From assembly GCA_019321725.1 (NCBI GenBank), contig CM033111.1, positions 620,001 to 684,000 on the forward strand: a stretch of 64,000 nt of DNA. The letters run 5' to 3'. The position numbers and the translations under genes are program-made. The first letter of the stretch is position 1. Each line of letters opens with the position of its first letter. The notes under the pieces were generated by a model, which did no database searches, was not told where the DNA came from, and saw only the letters and a list, made by a program, of their open reading frames with translations. This DNA is from Paulownia fortunei (Eukaryota > Streptophyta > Magnoliopsida > Lamiales > Paulowniaceae). Positions 44,218-57,267 of this stretch are shown piece after piece.

Positions 44218-47200
44218 CGTGTTGTAAAACCATCCAAAAGAGAATAATGCCAGCAGTTCTTCATATTCAAGAATCAACAAATTCAACTCCACATGATACA
44301 CAAAATTTCAAGTCAAAATTTTCGGAATGTAGACCATATAAATAGTAATGATTTGAAAAACACCATATTGATGCTTCCCATTTACTTTTGAGAGAGGTCC
44401 TCCGAAAATCCTTGGAAGAGATGATGGGTTTTGCGTAGTAGATCATATGTAATCCTCTGAAAATAAAACGGTGCAAAGAAAAATGCTGAAGGGTTAGGGA
44501 AAAGGTGATGGCCAACAAGAACTTTTTATTTCAAATGGGCTATTCATTTTATAATGGTGGTGCGCCACAATCTAACCCTATTAGATCGCCTTAAATTAGC
44601 AAAAGGAAAAAGAAAGGGAGATTATACATTGTAGACTTCAAAGGTGCTCGCCTACGATAATGGGAACAGATGCGGCATCCTTAGTACCCAGCTATCACCC
44701 AGTGAAGTGACACTTAGGTCCCCTACCACCAAATCCGAGCATTTTCAGATCACCAAACGCCTTCTAAAACATACTGTCAGCAGAACAATCAGTAGGATTG
44801 CATAATATCATTTTTCGCCTAAAACACAAAAAAAATCAGAAAATTGCAAATCTCTCAAAAAGTTCTGTAACTTCCAGGTAAAGTGAATCTATCTTTAGTT
44901 ATGCTCCATCTTTCTCCAATTATATTATGCATGAAGACACATTGATGGAAAACTCACAACCGAGCTTTGGGCAATACAATCAAATCAAGAGTACTCAGAC
45001 ACAAGTTCCTCCAATCTCCAAACACAAACTCTGCTTAAATATGATCACACATGCAATGTAAGCCCTCGTTGCTAGTACGTACACTGTTACGAAACATGTC
45101 ACCTGTCCATTGCATGAACACCTGCCTGTGCTACTCCATAACAGAGTTACCTGTTAGTCAAATAGATACCGAATACTACTGTTCAGTCTCTCTCTCCTGT
45201 TTTTCTCTTTTTTCAATAGATAAACCCAATTTTCAGGTCAACAAGTCAATGTTTGCCGCAAGGGAGTAAGAATGCACTTTATCCATGAAGTTCTTCTACA
45301 ATACGCATGCGAGATTCTCTTCATGATTTTACATAACTAATAGATTGTCGCTGGGAAGAAACATGCAGGGAGTAGGCATATAATCAAGCAAGCCATTTCA
45401 CAGAAGTTCAGAAAATCACCGTTGACAAAATGAGAGCTAATAGACCAAATGTGTCGAAAAGCATGGCACCCATATACACATTTTATCTGAACCATGTATA
45501 GAACATATACCAAAAATTATACAGAAGTCCAGGCTAAAGGACTGAGAGTTTAGATGTTTCAAAGGATTCACTAGCGCAGCAGGGTGAGAGAAAATATTAT
45601 AAGTAACAAGAAAACATAACAAAAACATAAAAGTGTGCCAGCAAATACAAACTAAGCAGTTTGAGGTAACTTAATGGGTGCGCACATGAATATCATTGGA
45701 AAAGAATATATTGACTATAAAGTAAATCCATACACAATAATGAATCAATCATAAAACACCAAACTTTGAAGTCCTCATGAAATCAAATAAGTACTAGTAA
45801 CCCCAATTGCTCTTGCCTCAATGAGAGCCCAGAAAAGGAAGAAAAAGGAAAAGAAAAGTGAACATAGTCATTTAGGCCCTTCATTAGTGGATGGTTCTTA
45901 ACTGTTTAAACTTTAATTTAAAATAGAAAGGTTGGAATTTCTGCAATAATGCGGGGAAATGCACTCCTATGATACATTGTAAAACTCAGAAGACAAATAT
46001 AACCAACTATAAAGGAAAAAACTGTACAAAAAAAATGATTAAACAAAGTATTATAGGAGACAAATAACAAAGTTTGCAGTGTACCTCTCTTGAACTTCGG
46101 GAGATAAATATGAAAATCTGTCAACGGAAAAATAATTTGAGTTTCTATTAGTGCCAAGTTGTAGCCCTCAACCTGCTTGCTGGGATACTGCAGTGACATT
46201 TCAGATGAATGTCATAAAGGTTCAAACCCACCAAATGTTTTCACACTATTTAAAGTTATGGGTAGGATAAAAATAAGTTCTTTGTTCTAAGCTTGAGATA
46301 CAAATATGTTAAGCAAGAGAACTTGTTCACTTCATAAAAGATGAAAATGACAAGTACATGCTAAACTAAATCCAGCTTTCTCAAAGGAAGAATCAGCCTA
46401 AAAGTAAATGATAACTAAATCGTATCAAATTAAGTTGATTTGGCATCAGTATGATAAGAAGTCAGTTGATTTGGAATGAGATAAGATATCCTGATATCTA
46501 AATATGAGAAAATAAAGGAAATGCAAGCTTATAAATAAAAATATTTTACTGTAAGACTCTCCAACAACACAAAAACAAAGGTCCTCTTAATGTGATTCAT
46601 CAATTAGTCATGAAAAAACCAAATTAAGCTATCCAAACAAATATTTTCTAGCGACTTCGGTCTAATCATGTTCAATAGCAAGAAATAAGGAAACTCAGTA
46701 AGGCATACAAAGACTAAAAAAAATACCACACTGGAATTTAAACGGCTGCAACCGACATATGTCTGCAGGTTGTATGGGTGCCATTAAAATATACGTTTGC
46801 ACTTCAGACCATTCAAACAATTCAATTTCTAGAAGAATCAATAAATGCTCTTCAATAAGCTTTTTATTGAGCAAATGAAAAAAAGAAAAAAAATGAAAGC
46901 CAACAGCTTCTTCTCATAAGCATAGGATTGATTGCTGTTAAAGAGCGCCAATGTGTAGCATAAACAAGAAGTGATACAAACATGTCACCAGGATTCGGAA
47001 GCTAAGGATCTAAAAACCCAGGCATGAACCTAGTTAGCTCAGCGATTCCACTTGGGCACAGAGCAAATTTCTGATCCTCGGTTACATCCACAAAACCAGA
47101 TTTAATATTTACCTCCGGGGTGCTACACTTCTGCCAAATTCTTCGGCAATGAAAAGCTAAGAATGTCCCCTCCGCTTTACACACCATCTCTTGCAAAGAC

Positions 47201-47623
47201 AATATGAGGATTAAAATCTATAGCACTAAGAACATGAAAGTAACCATACTGTTGTGGTATTCAAAATCAATTTAAAAAATGTTTACAGGAACCACTATAA
47301 AGTAGTTACATACACAAGATCAATCAAAAACAATTCCTGAATAGGAAGTGCTTTGTGCCACACCTTTTCGGGCTAGAAGTATCAAAGATGTGTTCCTATT
47401 GTCAGCAAAGCCCAAGAAGAAAAGTCACCCTGTAAGACATCTGATTCACAAGTAGAGGCCAAGATATGTTTGCCCACCTAATTCATCAAAGGTGCCTGCT
47501 AAAAAACAGCACAATTTGATAGTCTCACAAACAATGTTTGCAACATCCTTTCTGCCCATAGCTCTCACCTCAATCATGTCCGTCTCCAACATTGCAGAAT
47601 CCAAATAATAATAACTTCAGATG

Positions 47624-50600
47624 CTATTGGCCAAAAAGACCACCAGTGCCCAATTCTCCTTGCTGCAACTCCTTCCTCCGTTGCTCTTCTAATGGGTCAG
47701 GACTCTTCATTACTCTTCGTATACGCCTGAAATCACATTAAAAACAATGATTTTTGAGAAGTTCTAAAACTTTTGGCACATAAAATTCATATTAGATGGT
47801 AAATACCTATCTTGCGCATGGTGCGCAGGAAACGTAGGCATAAACTCCTTAGACTTTGGAAGTGGAACTTCACGGAACCATTCATGGTTGAGAGCCTCTT
47901 CGGCAGTTATCCGCTGCACAGTTTCCACATTCATGATTAGATACTCAAGACCAGGAAATTTTATCTTTCAAATAAATGAAATGGAATGAACTACAAGAAT
48001 ACCTTTTCAGGATCATAAGTTAGAAGCTTGTTCAAGAGGTCAAATCCAGCATCAGAAAGTACAGGTGATCCAGTAAAAGATGTTGCTGGAAATTTCCTAC
48101 GCAATAGGTTGTACCTGAAATAAATGCAACTGGTTAGAAGCAACAGACATTTTACTCAAGTAACTGACACTGTCACCAATCGAGGCCAGAAAGCCACACC
48201 AGAATCACCCAAAGCTGGAAGCCTGGGAAAACAGTGGCCAAAAGAAGAGAACATAAATTTTGATATCAACTCGGGTAAGAACTGAATATACAAGATATGG
48301 ATACTTACTGATGCTTGACGAAGTTCACTTTGACTCCAGGGAGTTTGGAAAACCCAGGCCAAATTGTCTCATTTGGAGTGCCAAGGATCCTGAATATCTG
48401 CAGTATCACCAAACCAAAGTAATCAGACCAACTGCTTCCATATCAGATTAATTATTCAGAACAGGTTAGATACAAAACAATGAAGCCTCAAGACATATTT
48501 ACCTTGTCCAGCTGATCAAACTCTGTCTTCCCATTGAACAATGGTTCTTTTGATAATAGCTCAGCCATAATGCATCCCAGGGACCACATATCAATTGCTG
48601 TAGAATATTGTTTGGCTCCCAAAAGAAGTTCTGGCGCCCTGCAAGTGAACTTAATTCAATTTTCTAATAAATCCAGAAAAATATAGGGAACAGATACAAA
48701 ATTAAGTGGTGACCAAATACAGCGCAAATAAAAATACAAAGGGTAAATTATACTTGCATTAATTGTTTACTTTAAAAAGCACAATTACCCAAAGCCAGAT
48801 GAATGAAACTGATACTACCACTGAAGGACAAGCACAAATATCACAACTAAATCATCAATTCTGGCATGAAAGCAAGCACCCAAAACGAAACAGAACTGCT
48901 AAGCACATAGGAACCTCCATACGCATCATGGTAACAAATCTGTAAAAATAATACAAACCAAAAATAATGTGCAGAAAGTGATGCTCACCTGTACCACAGA
49001 GTAACCACCAAATGAGTATATGGTTTCAGTGGGCTCCCATATTGACGAGCCAGACCAAAGTCACAGATCTTCAACTCACCACGATTATTTAAAAGCAAAT
49101 TTGAAGTTTTCAGATCTCGGTGAAGCACCCAATTGTCATGAAGATACTTGACACCTCCTAAAAGCTGGAGCATGAGACATTTAACTTCACTTTGACTAAA
49201 TGGCTGTTTCATAGTCTCCATCAATGCCTTAAGATCATGTTCCATATACTCCATGACCATAAAAATGCTGTCAAGATTGCTTCCCACAACTACTTCTTTG
49301 ACATCCACAATGGAGGGGTGATCAAAAGATAGAAGAATGTTTATTTCCCGGAGTGAAGTCAAAGGAAACCCTTCTCTCTCTTTCTCCATCTTGACCTTCT
49401 TCAAAGCAACAATTTCTCCAGTCTTCTTATCCCTGGCTCTGTACACAACCCCATAAGTGCCTTCGTCTATCTTATTGAGTCTCTCAAACTCATCGACACT
49501 TCTGCAACCTTGAAGCATATTAACACTCCTTTGTGGGGGTTGTGCTAGCTCTGGTGTACCACGAGAAACATGATCATCCTCAGAATCTGTTTCAGACTGG
49601 CTAACACTAGCACCTTCATAATTGCGATCCTCATTTATCTCCATGTAGTCATTATTGTCATCAATGTCCTGATAACTATCTCTACTGGAAGACCTGACGC
49701 GTTCGTCCGACCCAGAGGACCTCCCCCTAGTCCCTTCAGAACCTTCTCCTTTGACCTCCCCAACTACCGGACTTATCGATTTACTACGTCCCCTTAATTC
49801 AGCTATCTCAAAACCAGACTTCCTCTTCAATTTCGGCATATCTTCATAATCAGAAATCTCACCTTCATCAGCTGGAGAGTCAGCATCATTAGCCCAACGA
49901 GAGGATATTATGGTTCGTTCAGGCACATAATCTTCGTCGTCTACTGCCCCTGTTCCCATGTTTTCAACCCATTTTTCTTCTTCGGGATGCAAAGAAGATG
50001 TTCCAACAGGGAATTCAGACAAATCTGGTCTTAAGTCAACTTTAGAAGGTGATGCTTCTAAATTAACCTCACCATCATCCGCAGGTGAACTCGGTACATT
50101 CTCATCTGGGCTAGGTTTTGGGTTAGGTGACTGGCGATAAGACTTCACCAACGGAGGTGATGGAGGTAAATTAGTAGTATCCGAAGTGCTCCTACTTTTG
50201 ATTACCCGGCTTACCTCCCTATCCTCTCTATCCCAAACAATTGGGGAAAACTTCCGCTTCTTATTCTGCACGGGAGATAACTGATTAGCATTTTCCATCT
50301 TTTTAACCTCAGAGTCTCTAATAGCTTGAGTTTCCGAATCAATAGCCTCATCAGATCCATCGCTAGAAAGCTCCCCAGGCTCACGATCCATGGCACGAAC
50401 TGCAAGCCCACACCTCCTCGGCCCACCACCACCAACACTTCCAGAATCACTTCGACTAGAAGAAGAGAGGTATCCACCATTCATCACCTCTCTTTCTTTG
50501 ATATCCTTCTGTCTGATCCTACCCCTATACTCCAGACTATCTCGACCCCCACCCCCACCCCGACCCCGACCCCTCTCATAATCTCGAACCCCATTCCTAA

Positions 50601-50709
50601 CCCGTTCATAATCCCCTTTTGCATACCCATTCTCCTTCGACATCCCAAAATCTGCCTCACGGTCCCTAAATTCATTGTCTCTGTAACCCCCATGTTTTCC
50701 AGCAGCCAT
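47624..50709 (-). CDS. CDKG2: Cyclin-dependent kinase G-2 (CDK11/PITSLRE-like), 755 aa
   Basis: Six coding exons: 48989-50709, 48503-48638, 48309-48397, 48003-48114, 47807-47913 and 47624-47726 (2268 bases, in phase). Residues 1-400 are a long charged, Arg/Gly/Ser-rich region ([30 protein letters not shown]) typical of nuclear splicing-linked kinases. The kinase domain runs from about 405: glycine loop IDEGTYGVV, catalytic Lys in VALKKVKM, cyclin-binding helix PLTSLRE (449-455; the CDKG/CDK11 signature), HRDLKTSN (530-537), DFG (550-552) and [14 protein letters not shown]. The end is GGLFGQ. In Arabidopsis CDKG2 partners cyclin L and influences alternative splicing, meiosis and flowering time. 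Start [11 protein letters not shown] was chosen because a leader acceptor (TCTGCAG/ACGAAG) lies 25 bases upstream, making the longer frame to 50784 intronic. A 5' UTR intron from about 51136 is likely. Confidence 0.94.
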
Positions 50710-52311
50710 AAATGTATAATTGTTTGACTTCGTCTGCAGATTGCAAAACCAATCCCTAACAACCCAAAGGATTTTTTTGAACAAAAACCCTCAACCCTAA
50801 CTCCTCAAATTCAATCAACCCCCAAACAAATTATCGAATTTATATATAAAAAAAAGCCAAAATTACACGCAGCAGAAATCAATTTTTTGTATAGGAAATT
50901 CAAAACACAGATCTGAAACAGCACGAAATCCGAAAACAAAAAATCAGCGTCTGACCAATCAATAAACTCCCTCGTTTTTTAATTCTTACCATAAAAAAAA
51001 CAAAAAAACCAAAAACCCAGAAATCCAACAAGAATTGTGGAACGAAGCAGAAAACCCTAGAACAATAAATATTAGAGGTCTTCTTCACTCCCTCCACCCT
51101 CCGTGTGTGAAGAATTCACAAATCGAAAGGCTTACCGATGAAATAATCGGAGAAAAGTAAAGAGACAAAGCGCGAGGCGGCGCCGGGTTGCTTCTAGAGA
51201 TAAACTGAGGCGGCGAGGAAAGAAGTAAAGAACGAAAAGAGTAGTGCAGCCGCGTTGAAAGAGAGTCGAATTAATTAGCTTGCTTTTTTCGTATTTATTT
51301 GTTTTTGTGGAACGGTATGTTGGGCTTGGCCTTGAAATCCAGACCGTCCATTTTAAGACATGGGCTACCGCGTCAGCGGGTCAAGTCATTTATTATATTG
51401 AAATTTGAATTCAAGTCCGGATCCAATCCGCATCCGTCTGGATTTGGTACATCAGCACCACCAGATCAAAGAAAGGTTCTGATCCGATTAATTAGTAGTG
51501 AGGTAATAAATGGTATACCATTTGCGTGGTAGCTCAATTTATTTAGTTGATTACTTTGCATACGAATTTGAACTTCTTTGCGGTAATAATTCCGAAGCAT
51601 CTGGATCCAGTCAAGAGTTGATTTGGTACATCAATGAAAGGTTCGGACCCAAATAATTAATAGTGAGGTACTAAATAGTGTATTATAAATTACAAATCGT
51701 GGCAGTTCTTTCTGAATCAACACAAATACCATATTTGAAATGAAATTATGAATTTGGATTTTCAGGAATTAGTAATAAATTGTGTGTTTTAATCTATTCT
51801 CATAATTATTGAAATACATAGACACAATTTTTCAACCGATAATGGTTGTGTCCCTTTTTTTTATCTCTTTCTCAACTTTAAATATTTTGTTCTATTATTT
51901 GGATATGTTACACATATCTATTAAATAAATATATATTGTTAAATAATTTACGTAATTTATCTCGTCTCGTTAACACATATTTGTCATGCATCCAATGAAA
52001 TACATCTCTAATTTCAGAATTGAAACGCAAGATTTTGTTGAAATTGATATTAATCCATCAATTATCGACAACACACTTGCACTTCTCCTAATTAATACTC
52101 CCCTGTGTTGAGTGGATAGTGTTATTGCAAATGCGACATTGGAAACAAGTGCTGCTATCAATAAATACATCGGTGATTTGGTAACAAAATGTGGCCCAAA
52201 AGTAAAAGGAAAAAAATTGGCAACATCATCATCCACATAGTTAAAGACAATTTAACATGTACACATACACTTTAGAATTTGACAACTTTAAGTACTTATG
52301 AAAGTGCCCTG
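50710..52311. other. CDKG2 leader/promoter and remorin 3' spacer
   Basis: The region 50710-51250 holds the CDKG2 5' untranslated exon and intron (donor TTTCATCG/GTAAGCC near 51137), a telo-box AAACCCTA at 51052-51059, and TGGGCT at 51321. Farther left of the remorin gene is AT-rich spacer with a divergent direct repeat (51441-51520 and 51620-51686). No coding sequence was recognised. Confidence 0.55.
51441..51686. repeat. Divergent direct repeat, two copies of about 70-80 bases
   Basis: GATTTGGTACATCA, then GAAAGGTTC, then AATTAGTAGTGAGGTAATAA at 51441-51520 is matched by GATTTGGTACATCA, GAAAGGTTC and AATTAATAGTGAGGTACTAA at 51620-51686. The second copy lacks about 14 bases. Confidence 0.75.
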
Positions 52312-53939
52312 CTACCAGCAGAAGGAAGGCAACTTAAAGGAGAAAGAAGAGGGAAGACGGCCAGTTCTTCTTATATAATCAGCACTTTCAGAAGTCTTCA
52401 TAGCCTTTTCCTGAAGTTTGGCCTCGCATTGGCACGTTTTTCCTCTGCTATCCTCCGAGTTGCTGCTATTTTGCTGTTGTACTTCTCTTGTGCTCGAGAT
52501 TTCAGTCTTTCAGCCTTCACCTAAAAGCAGATAGATGTGAATTAGGAGCTGAACAGTATTTATTAGTCACCAAGAAATGTGTTGTCATAATTGACTTTAA
52601 CTCTTAAAAGCCAATTCAGACCATAATATCAGAACATGTTAATGTCCACAGAAGACATGGAAAATGATCAGTCACTTCTGAGTCATTCTTGATTCTTGGC
52701 TTTCCCTAGTAATACAGTGATTTTAGTTAAGTTTGTGGCTGTTACAAGGCTAGCACAGAATATTGTAGCACCTATAATTGAATATCCCTGTAAAAGTTGC
52801 ACCACCCATAGCAACAAAACACATTGAAATTGAAATTGAAATCGATACGAGCTTATGGTACATTGCAGAACTAGTGCATCCTGAATAGCACTCATTTAAT
52901 TGTTGACAGGAAAATAGTAAAACAGAAAGATGATAGACTAATGTCAAGAGGCAGTAATACCTCTACTTTTCGATTCTCCATTTCAGCTTTCCTTTTCTGA
53001 TGATTTTCCCAGGCCTGAATCTTCACCTCTTCGCGTTTGTACCTGGAGGTTTCACGAATTATGAAATTTCAAAACTATCCATATTTTCTCAAACAGAACC
53101 TTAACATGAATGAGAAGAAAAATAACTACTCAATAAATCAATCACCTTGCCATGTATTTGGCACGCTCTGCCTCATCCCAAGCCACAGCTCGGGTTTCCA
53201 GGGGATTCAGCTTCTTAGAATGATCATCAGTTTTATTTTCAGTTGTGTTTACACCATTTGGTTCTTCTCCATCTCTACTGAATTGTCTAGTAGCACCACT
53301 AGCCCTGCCTGTCTCAGCTCTCTTCTCACTCGGGATTGCAATATTTTGACCAGTCTTAAGAGCCATCACCCCATTCGGACACCTCACTGGAGTCGATGAT
53401 CCCGATGACATGGGGCTCCTTGATGCTGGAGTGGTAGCCCTTATGGGAGTAGCTGTTCTAGAGGGCTCTTGGCTTGCAATTGGTGTCATTTCTGTACCCA
53501 TATCCCTCAAACATATCGGTCTAACAACTGATTTAGGACTATTAACAGGCTTATTGCTTCTCCATATCGACTCATCGCAGTCTACATTTTTTGTTTCCAC
53601 ATCACAATGATTAGCTCCATTTGAGCCAGGACAGCCATTTTGGCCCTCCTCCTCACCACTCGAGTAGTCCTTCTTTGGCACTGGTGCAATCAATCTCCTG
53701 TCATCAGCATTTGAATTACGGGGTGAGGCCTTAGCCTGATTTTTTTCTCCTCTGGACAGATTCACTAGCCATTTTTGAGCATCATCCCATTTGGAAGGAG
53801 TCGGTTTTCCCAAGGCTGTTCGATGATGGGACGTGCGATTCATCCCGCTGCTCTTTTGGAACTCAAAACTCATACTACCGCCTGAAGTTTCTTGTGTAGT
53901 GCCATTATTCAAGCACCCCTTATCCTCTATGGATCTCAT
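52312..53939 (-). CDS. Remorin family protein, about 361 aa, one frameshift
   Basis: Exons 53146-53939, 52961-53042 and 52312-52520, in phase. Remorins are plasma-membrane nanodomain proteins anchored through the C-terminus and active in signalling and plant-microbe interactions. The N-terminal 250 residues are Ser/Thr/Pro-rich and probably disordered. The remorin C domain follows: AWDEAERAKYMARYKREEVK, the coiled coil WENHQKRKAEMENRKVEVKA, IAATRRIAEEKRANA, and the anchor end FKLPSFCW. One base is missing at 52424-52426 (GCGAGGCC where GCGGAGGCC is expected for NAEAKL). As written, the frame ends nine residues later; with it restored, the rest reads exactly like a normal remorin tail. Start ATG 53937-53939 gives MRSIEDKG; an upstream acceptor suggests a leader intron. 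It lies 1.6 kb from CDKG2 on the same strand, an order also seen in Arabidopsis. Confidence 0.9.
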
Positions 53940-56900
53940 TTTCACTCCTCTCAACCCAACTAATGATATACCAAAAAGAACCTAAAGGCTTTGACAGTGA
54001 CTAAACTACCAGCAAAATCTATTATTCCCTTTTGTCTTATCATGCATTCTAATTGAAGCTGTAAAAAATCATTCCCTTTCCCATAGTTGGATATGATTTT
54101 CTAATGGCAATCTCAGTGCATCACCGATCCCAAATAACTTCTGAGGATCTCAGGATGAATATCTGCATTGTGTTTTGAGTACACGACAATCTAGTCAGTG
54201 AAAAGTTTTTGCAACATTAATCTATGATAATGCATAGCCAAGCAAGAAATTTAATAACAGCAACTTGAAACCTGAGGATCTAAGCAGAAGTGTTTTTGAA
54301 GAAAGACCAAAACTATGTAATATTAGTATTCTTCACATTTCTTGAGTGAACTTATTACAGTGGTCAGACTACGACTACCCCATATATATCAGCTGAAAAT
54401 TAAATTAAACAAATGCCCAAAAGCATAAACATGTAATTCACTTAAAATGCACTCACCAAAAATCACAAAAGCTTCTAAAAATTTGAAAAAAAAAAAGTAA
54501 AAAGCTGGAGGCAAAGAAAGTGATATGAAGTATGCTTAGCCACAACATGAAGTGGGAGAAGAGAGAGAGAACAGTGTACATTTTGTGGGGCTATAGCCCA
54601 TTGGATTTTCTGGAGAGCAAAGCAAATGGTGCAGAGAATAAAAAACCTTGAAAGCATGAAACTTTTGAGGATGGCAGAGTAAGTCTATGAAGTTCAGATC
54701 CACCCACTGGTGGAAAGAACTCTAATACTTTACATATGCATGGGAAAAAGCAGCAGCAGCAGCAGCATATGGGAAGCTGCAGTAAAAAAACAAATGGGTC
54801 TTGCTAATAAAATACTGCCAAGTACATGGACACTGCTGCCTTTTGTCACCTAAAACTGAAAAACTACTGTGGGGTGCAACTTACCTTGACATATTTACTC
54901 ACCGTGGAATCTTGGGAGGAGTTTCAGTATCACTATCACCTCATAAGTTAATTGTTATAGTCTCTCATTTTCATGTTTCAGCAATTCAACAGTCCCTTTC
55001 TTTTTTATGTATCTACTTCTCACTGCATTGAATGTTACACAAAATTATCACTAGAAGAGTCATAGCAAGCATCCAATGGAGTGACATGTGGAGGATTTCA
55101 GAATATGATAAATTATTATATCAGGTTGGGGCCATTGGGTTGAGAGTGAAGGAGTGATATTATTTTCTGAGGTATTTCACATGGCCAAGATGGGGAAGAA
55201 ACTGTGATGCCTGGTTGTGCAATTTGTGGTACAATTTGGTGAGAATTTAATGGGTGATGGATGAGTCATTTCTTGGCCGTATTTGTACTTCCCCTCAATG
55301 GGGACCCAACTCACACCAACGGTCATTAATCAAGAAAAAGATCCATAACTTGTCCTTTCCATTGGTAACTTTATTGTACTGTAGTTTATTGTTTTAATTC
55401 TTTTCTTTTGCTCCTTGGGAAAATTCTATGTACTACTTCAATGGGATCAATTACATTATGTATCTATTTTTGTCCTATATGCGTGCATGAATAGCACGAA
55501 ATGCAGTTTTATTTAGAAGAGAACTAAATATAATAGGCCGTCGTCTAACAATTTAAATTAATTATTTTTGTAAAATAAGGACAGTAGAAAATAATTGCTA
55601 ACGAAGCATATTATATAGGAATTTTATTTGTAGGTTCCACCTCGTGAGACCGGATATGATAAATAGTATTAGAGTTGACTCTCACCTCATGAGGTCGAGA
55701 TGAGACAAATTTTATGGGTTCAAGGCGTGACAAATAATATCAGAATCGACACCACCTCGTGAGACATGATAAATAGTATCGATGCGACTCTAGTGAAGGT
55801 CTGACCGGATGCGAAACAAACCTCAATAGTTTGTGGCGTGACAAATTGTATCAAAACTGATTATAAATAAACTATCGACGTAGAAGGTTCGATCGAATAC
55901 AATTATAGGTATAATAAATTTTTGAAGTCCCGCTTGTGGAGTCCCACCCATGAGCTCGGGACATAACCATTGATGCACACTGAAGCAGAAGAATGGGCCA
56001 ACCCAAAATTTATGTTAGAGCTAAAATTATCGGGCGTTTATTTGTTAGAAGATAAAGTGCAAAAATGTTAGATATCCCATTTTCGACATTGTCATGTTGT
56101 GTAGCTTATTAGGGAGCCATGTGCAATTGGCGTATGCATCCAAAATCTGCATTAATTTTGTGTTTGTTTCATGTGAGAGTCTACATTAATTATTTTTCTC
56201 TTTAATTCAGGAGAATGTGTCTAGTATCAATAAGACACATATTGGAGCTAAAAGAATAGAATAATAGCAAAAAGCTAGAGTCGTGGTTCTCGATGGGCTC
56301 CATGTTATGCATCCATCCTATCGAGAACCAAAGTCCCCCAAAAGTCGTACTTCTGAAAAGGATAGCACATTGCGACTGATCTAGTTAAAGATGTATAGAG
56401 TGAAAAAAATGGATCTATGCTAGATATCACAAAGATCATGACTTCAATTAAGTTTTGGATTTTATAGACTGATGACAGTATGATTACTTATTTAATTTTA
56501 AAATTAATTAATTTGAACTAGCTCAAAATCCATATTTGAATTATGTTGGGTTTGGGACCAATAAAATTTTTGAATATGAATTTTGATATCTTTTAAAATT
56601 GAGTAATTTGTATTTGGACCCTCAAAATGACCCATTTTGACACTATGCACTCTAAAACTCAAGAAAATAACATTTTGCATTCTCAAATCAACAAGGCATT
56701 GCCAAGATGCACCCTCCCCAAAATTGCAGCAACAATTTCCATGGAATCTTTCAGCCTTTACGCATAGTGAACCTTTGATACTGCATAAAGGCTGAAAGCC
56801 ACCTTTGAGACAAATACCAAAGGAACATATGAATGGTGACCTACAAAAGGAAAGGAAGGAGAAAAAGACATTTAGTAAAAGAAATTAAGATGAAGTACTA

Positions 56901-57267
56901 GGAACCAAGATAGGTTTAGAGAGAATGTCTCCTGTTTTATCTTCAAGATATGATCCACAATCTGGTAATTTCAACTACTGATATATGATGTATACTGCAC
57001 TGATAGGCTAGTAGTAGATTATTGTGGCTTTCCCACTACAACCAATTTTGCTATTTACAATTCATACAATGAGAATCAAACAAATGCACTATTAAGCTAA
57101 CCTATCCTCGTTCGTACTAATAGAAGATGTGTCTATAGATTATGCCACTTGAGTGAGTCAGTACCATCTTGAAGAGTTTTGGAGTTGAAAAGGTGACAAA
57201 TCTGTATCCTGGTATTGACTATAAGAGGTATCAGAATCACAATGCTACCAGAAGATATGTAGAATTA
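53940..57267. other. Remorin upstream region and spacer
   Basis: The leader and promoter of the remorin gene lie at 53940 to about 54900, including a probable leader intron and (CAG)5 near 54752. Then follows spacer DNA containing repeated short motifs (55637-55980, separate entry). The right end is probably 3' untranslated sequence of the DUF212 gene. No further gene was recognised. Confidence 0.5.
55637..55980. repeat. Short-motif repeat block, possible LTR-retrotransposon remnant
   Basis: ACCTCGTGAGAC or a close variant occurs at about 55639, 55684 and 55753. ACAAATAATATCAGAATCG, GATAAATAGTATTAGAGT, GATAAATAGTATCGATGCG and ACAAATTGTATCAAAACTG recur between them. These resemble the TGGTATCAGAGC primer-binding-site region of plant LTR elements, but no long terminal repeats or coding domains are visible. 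Confidence 0.35.

Larger units (their letters stand above)
42810..47623. other. 4.8 kb without a recognisable gene
   Basis: After the tandem repeat the sequence is AT-rich non-coding DNA. A 21-base poly(G) run (44197-44217) stands out. One short open frame at 43837-44019 (MNMAEKQFSGNTTVQHFADL...) has protein-like composition but no similarity I recognise. The right end, above about 47300, is probably 3' untranslated region of the CDKG2-type gene. No tRNA, rRNA or transposon was recognised. Confidence 0.45.

Noticed and set aside
50326..50727. Proline/threonine-rich plus-strand open frame
   Set aside because: Arises from the Arg/Gly-rich N-terminal coding region of CDKG2 read on the other strand.
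50710..50784. 25 extra N-terminal residues for CDKG2 (start at 50784)
   Set aside because: A good splice acceptor lies between this ATG and MAAGKHGG, so the upstream part is probably leader intron; family members start at MAAG.
53940..53954. Remorin start at 53954
   Set aside because: That codon is TTG, not ATG; the first ATG is at 53937-53939.
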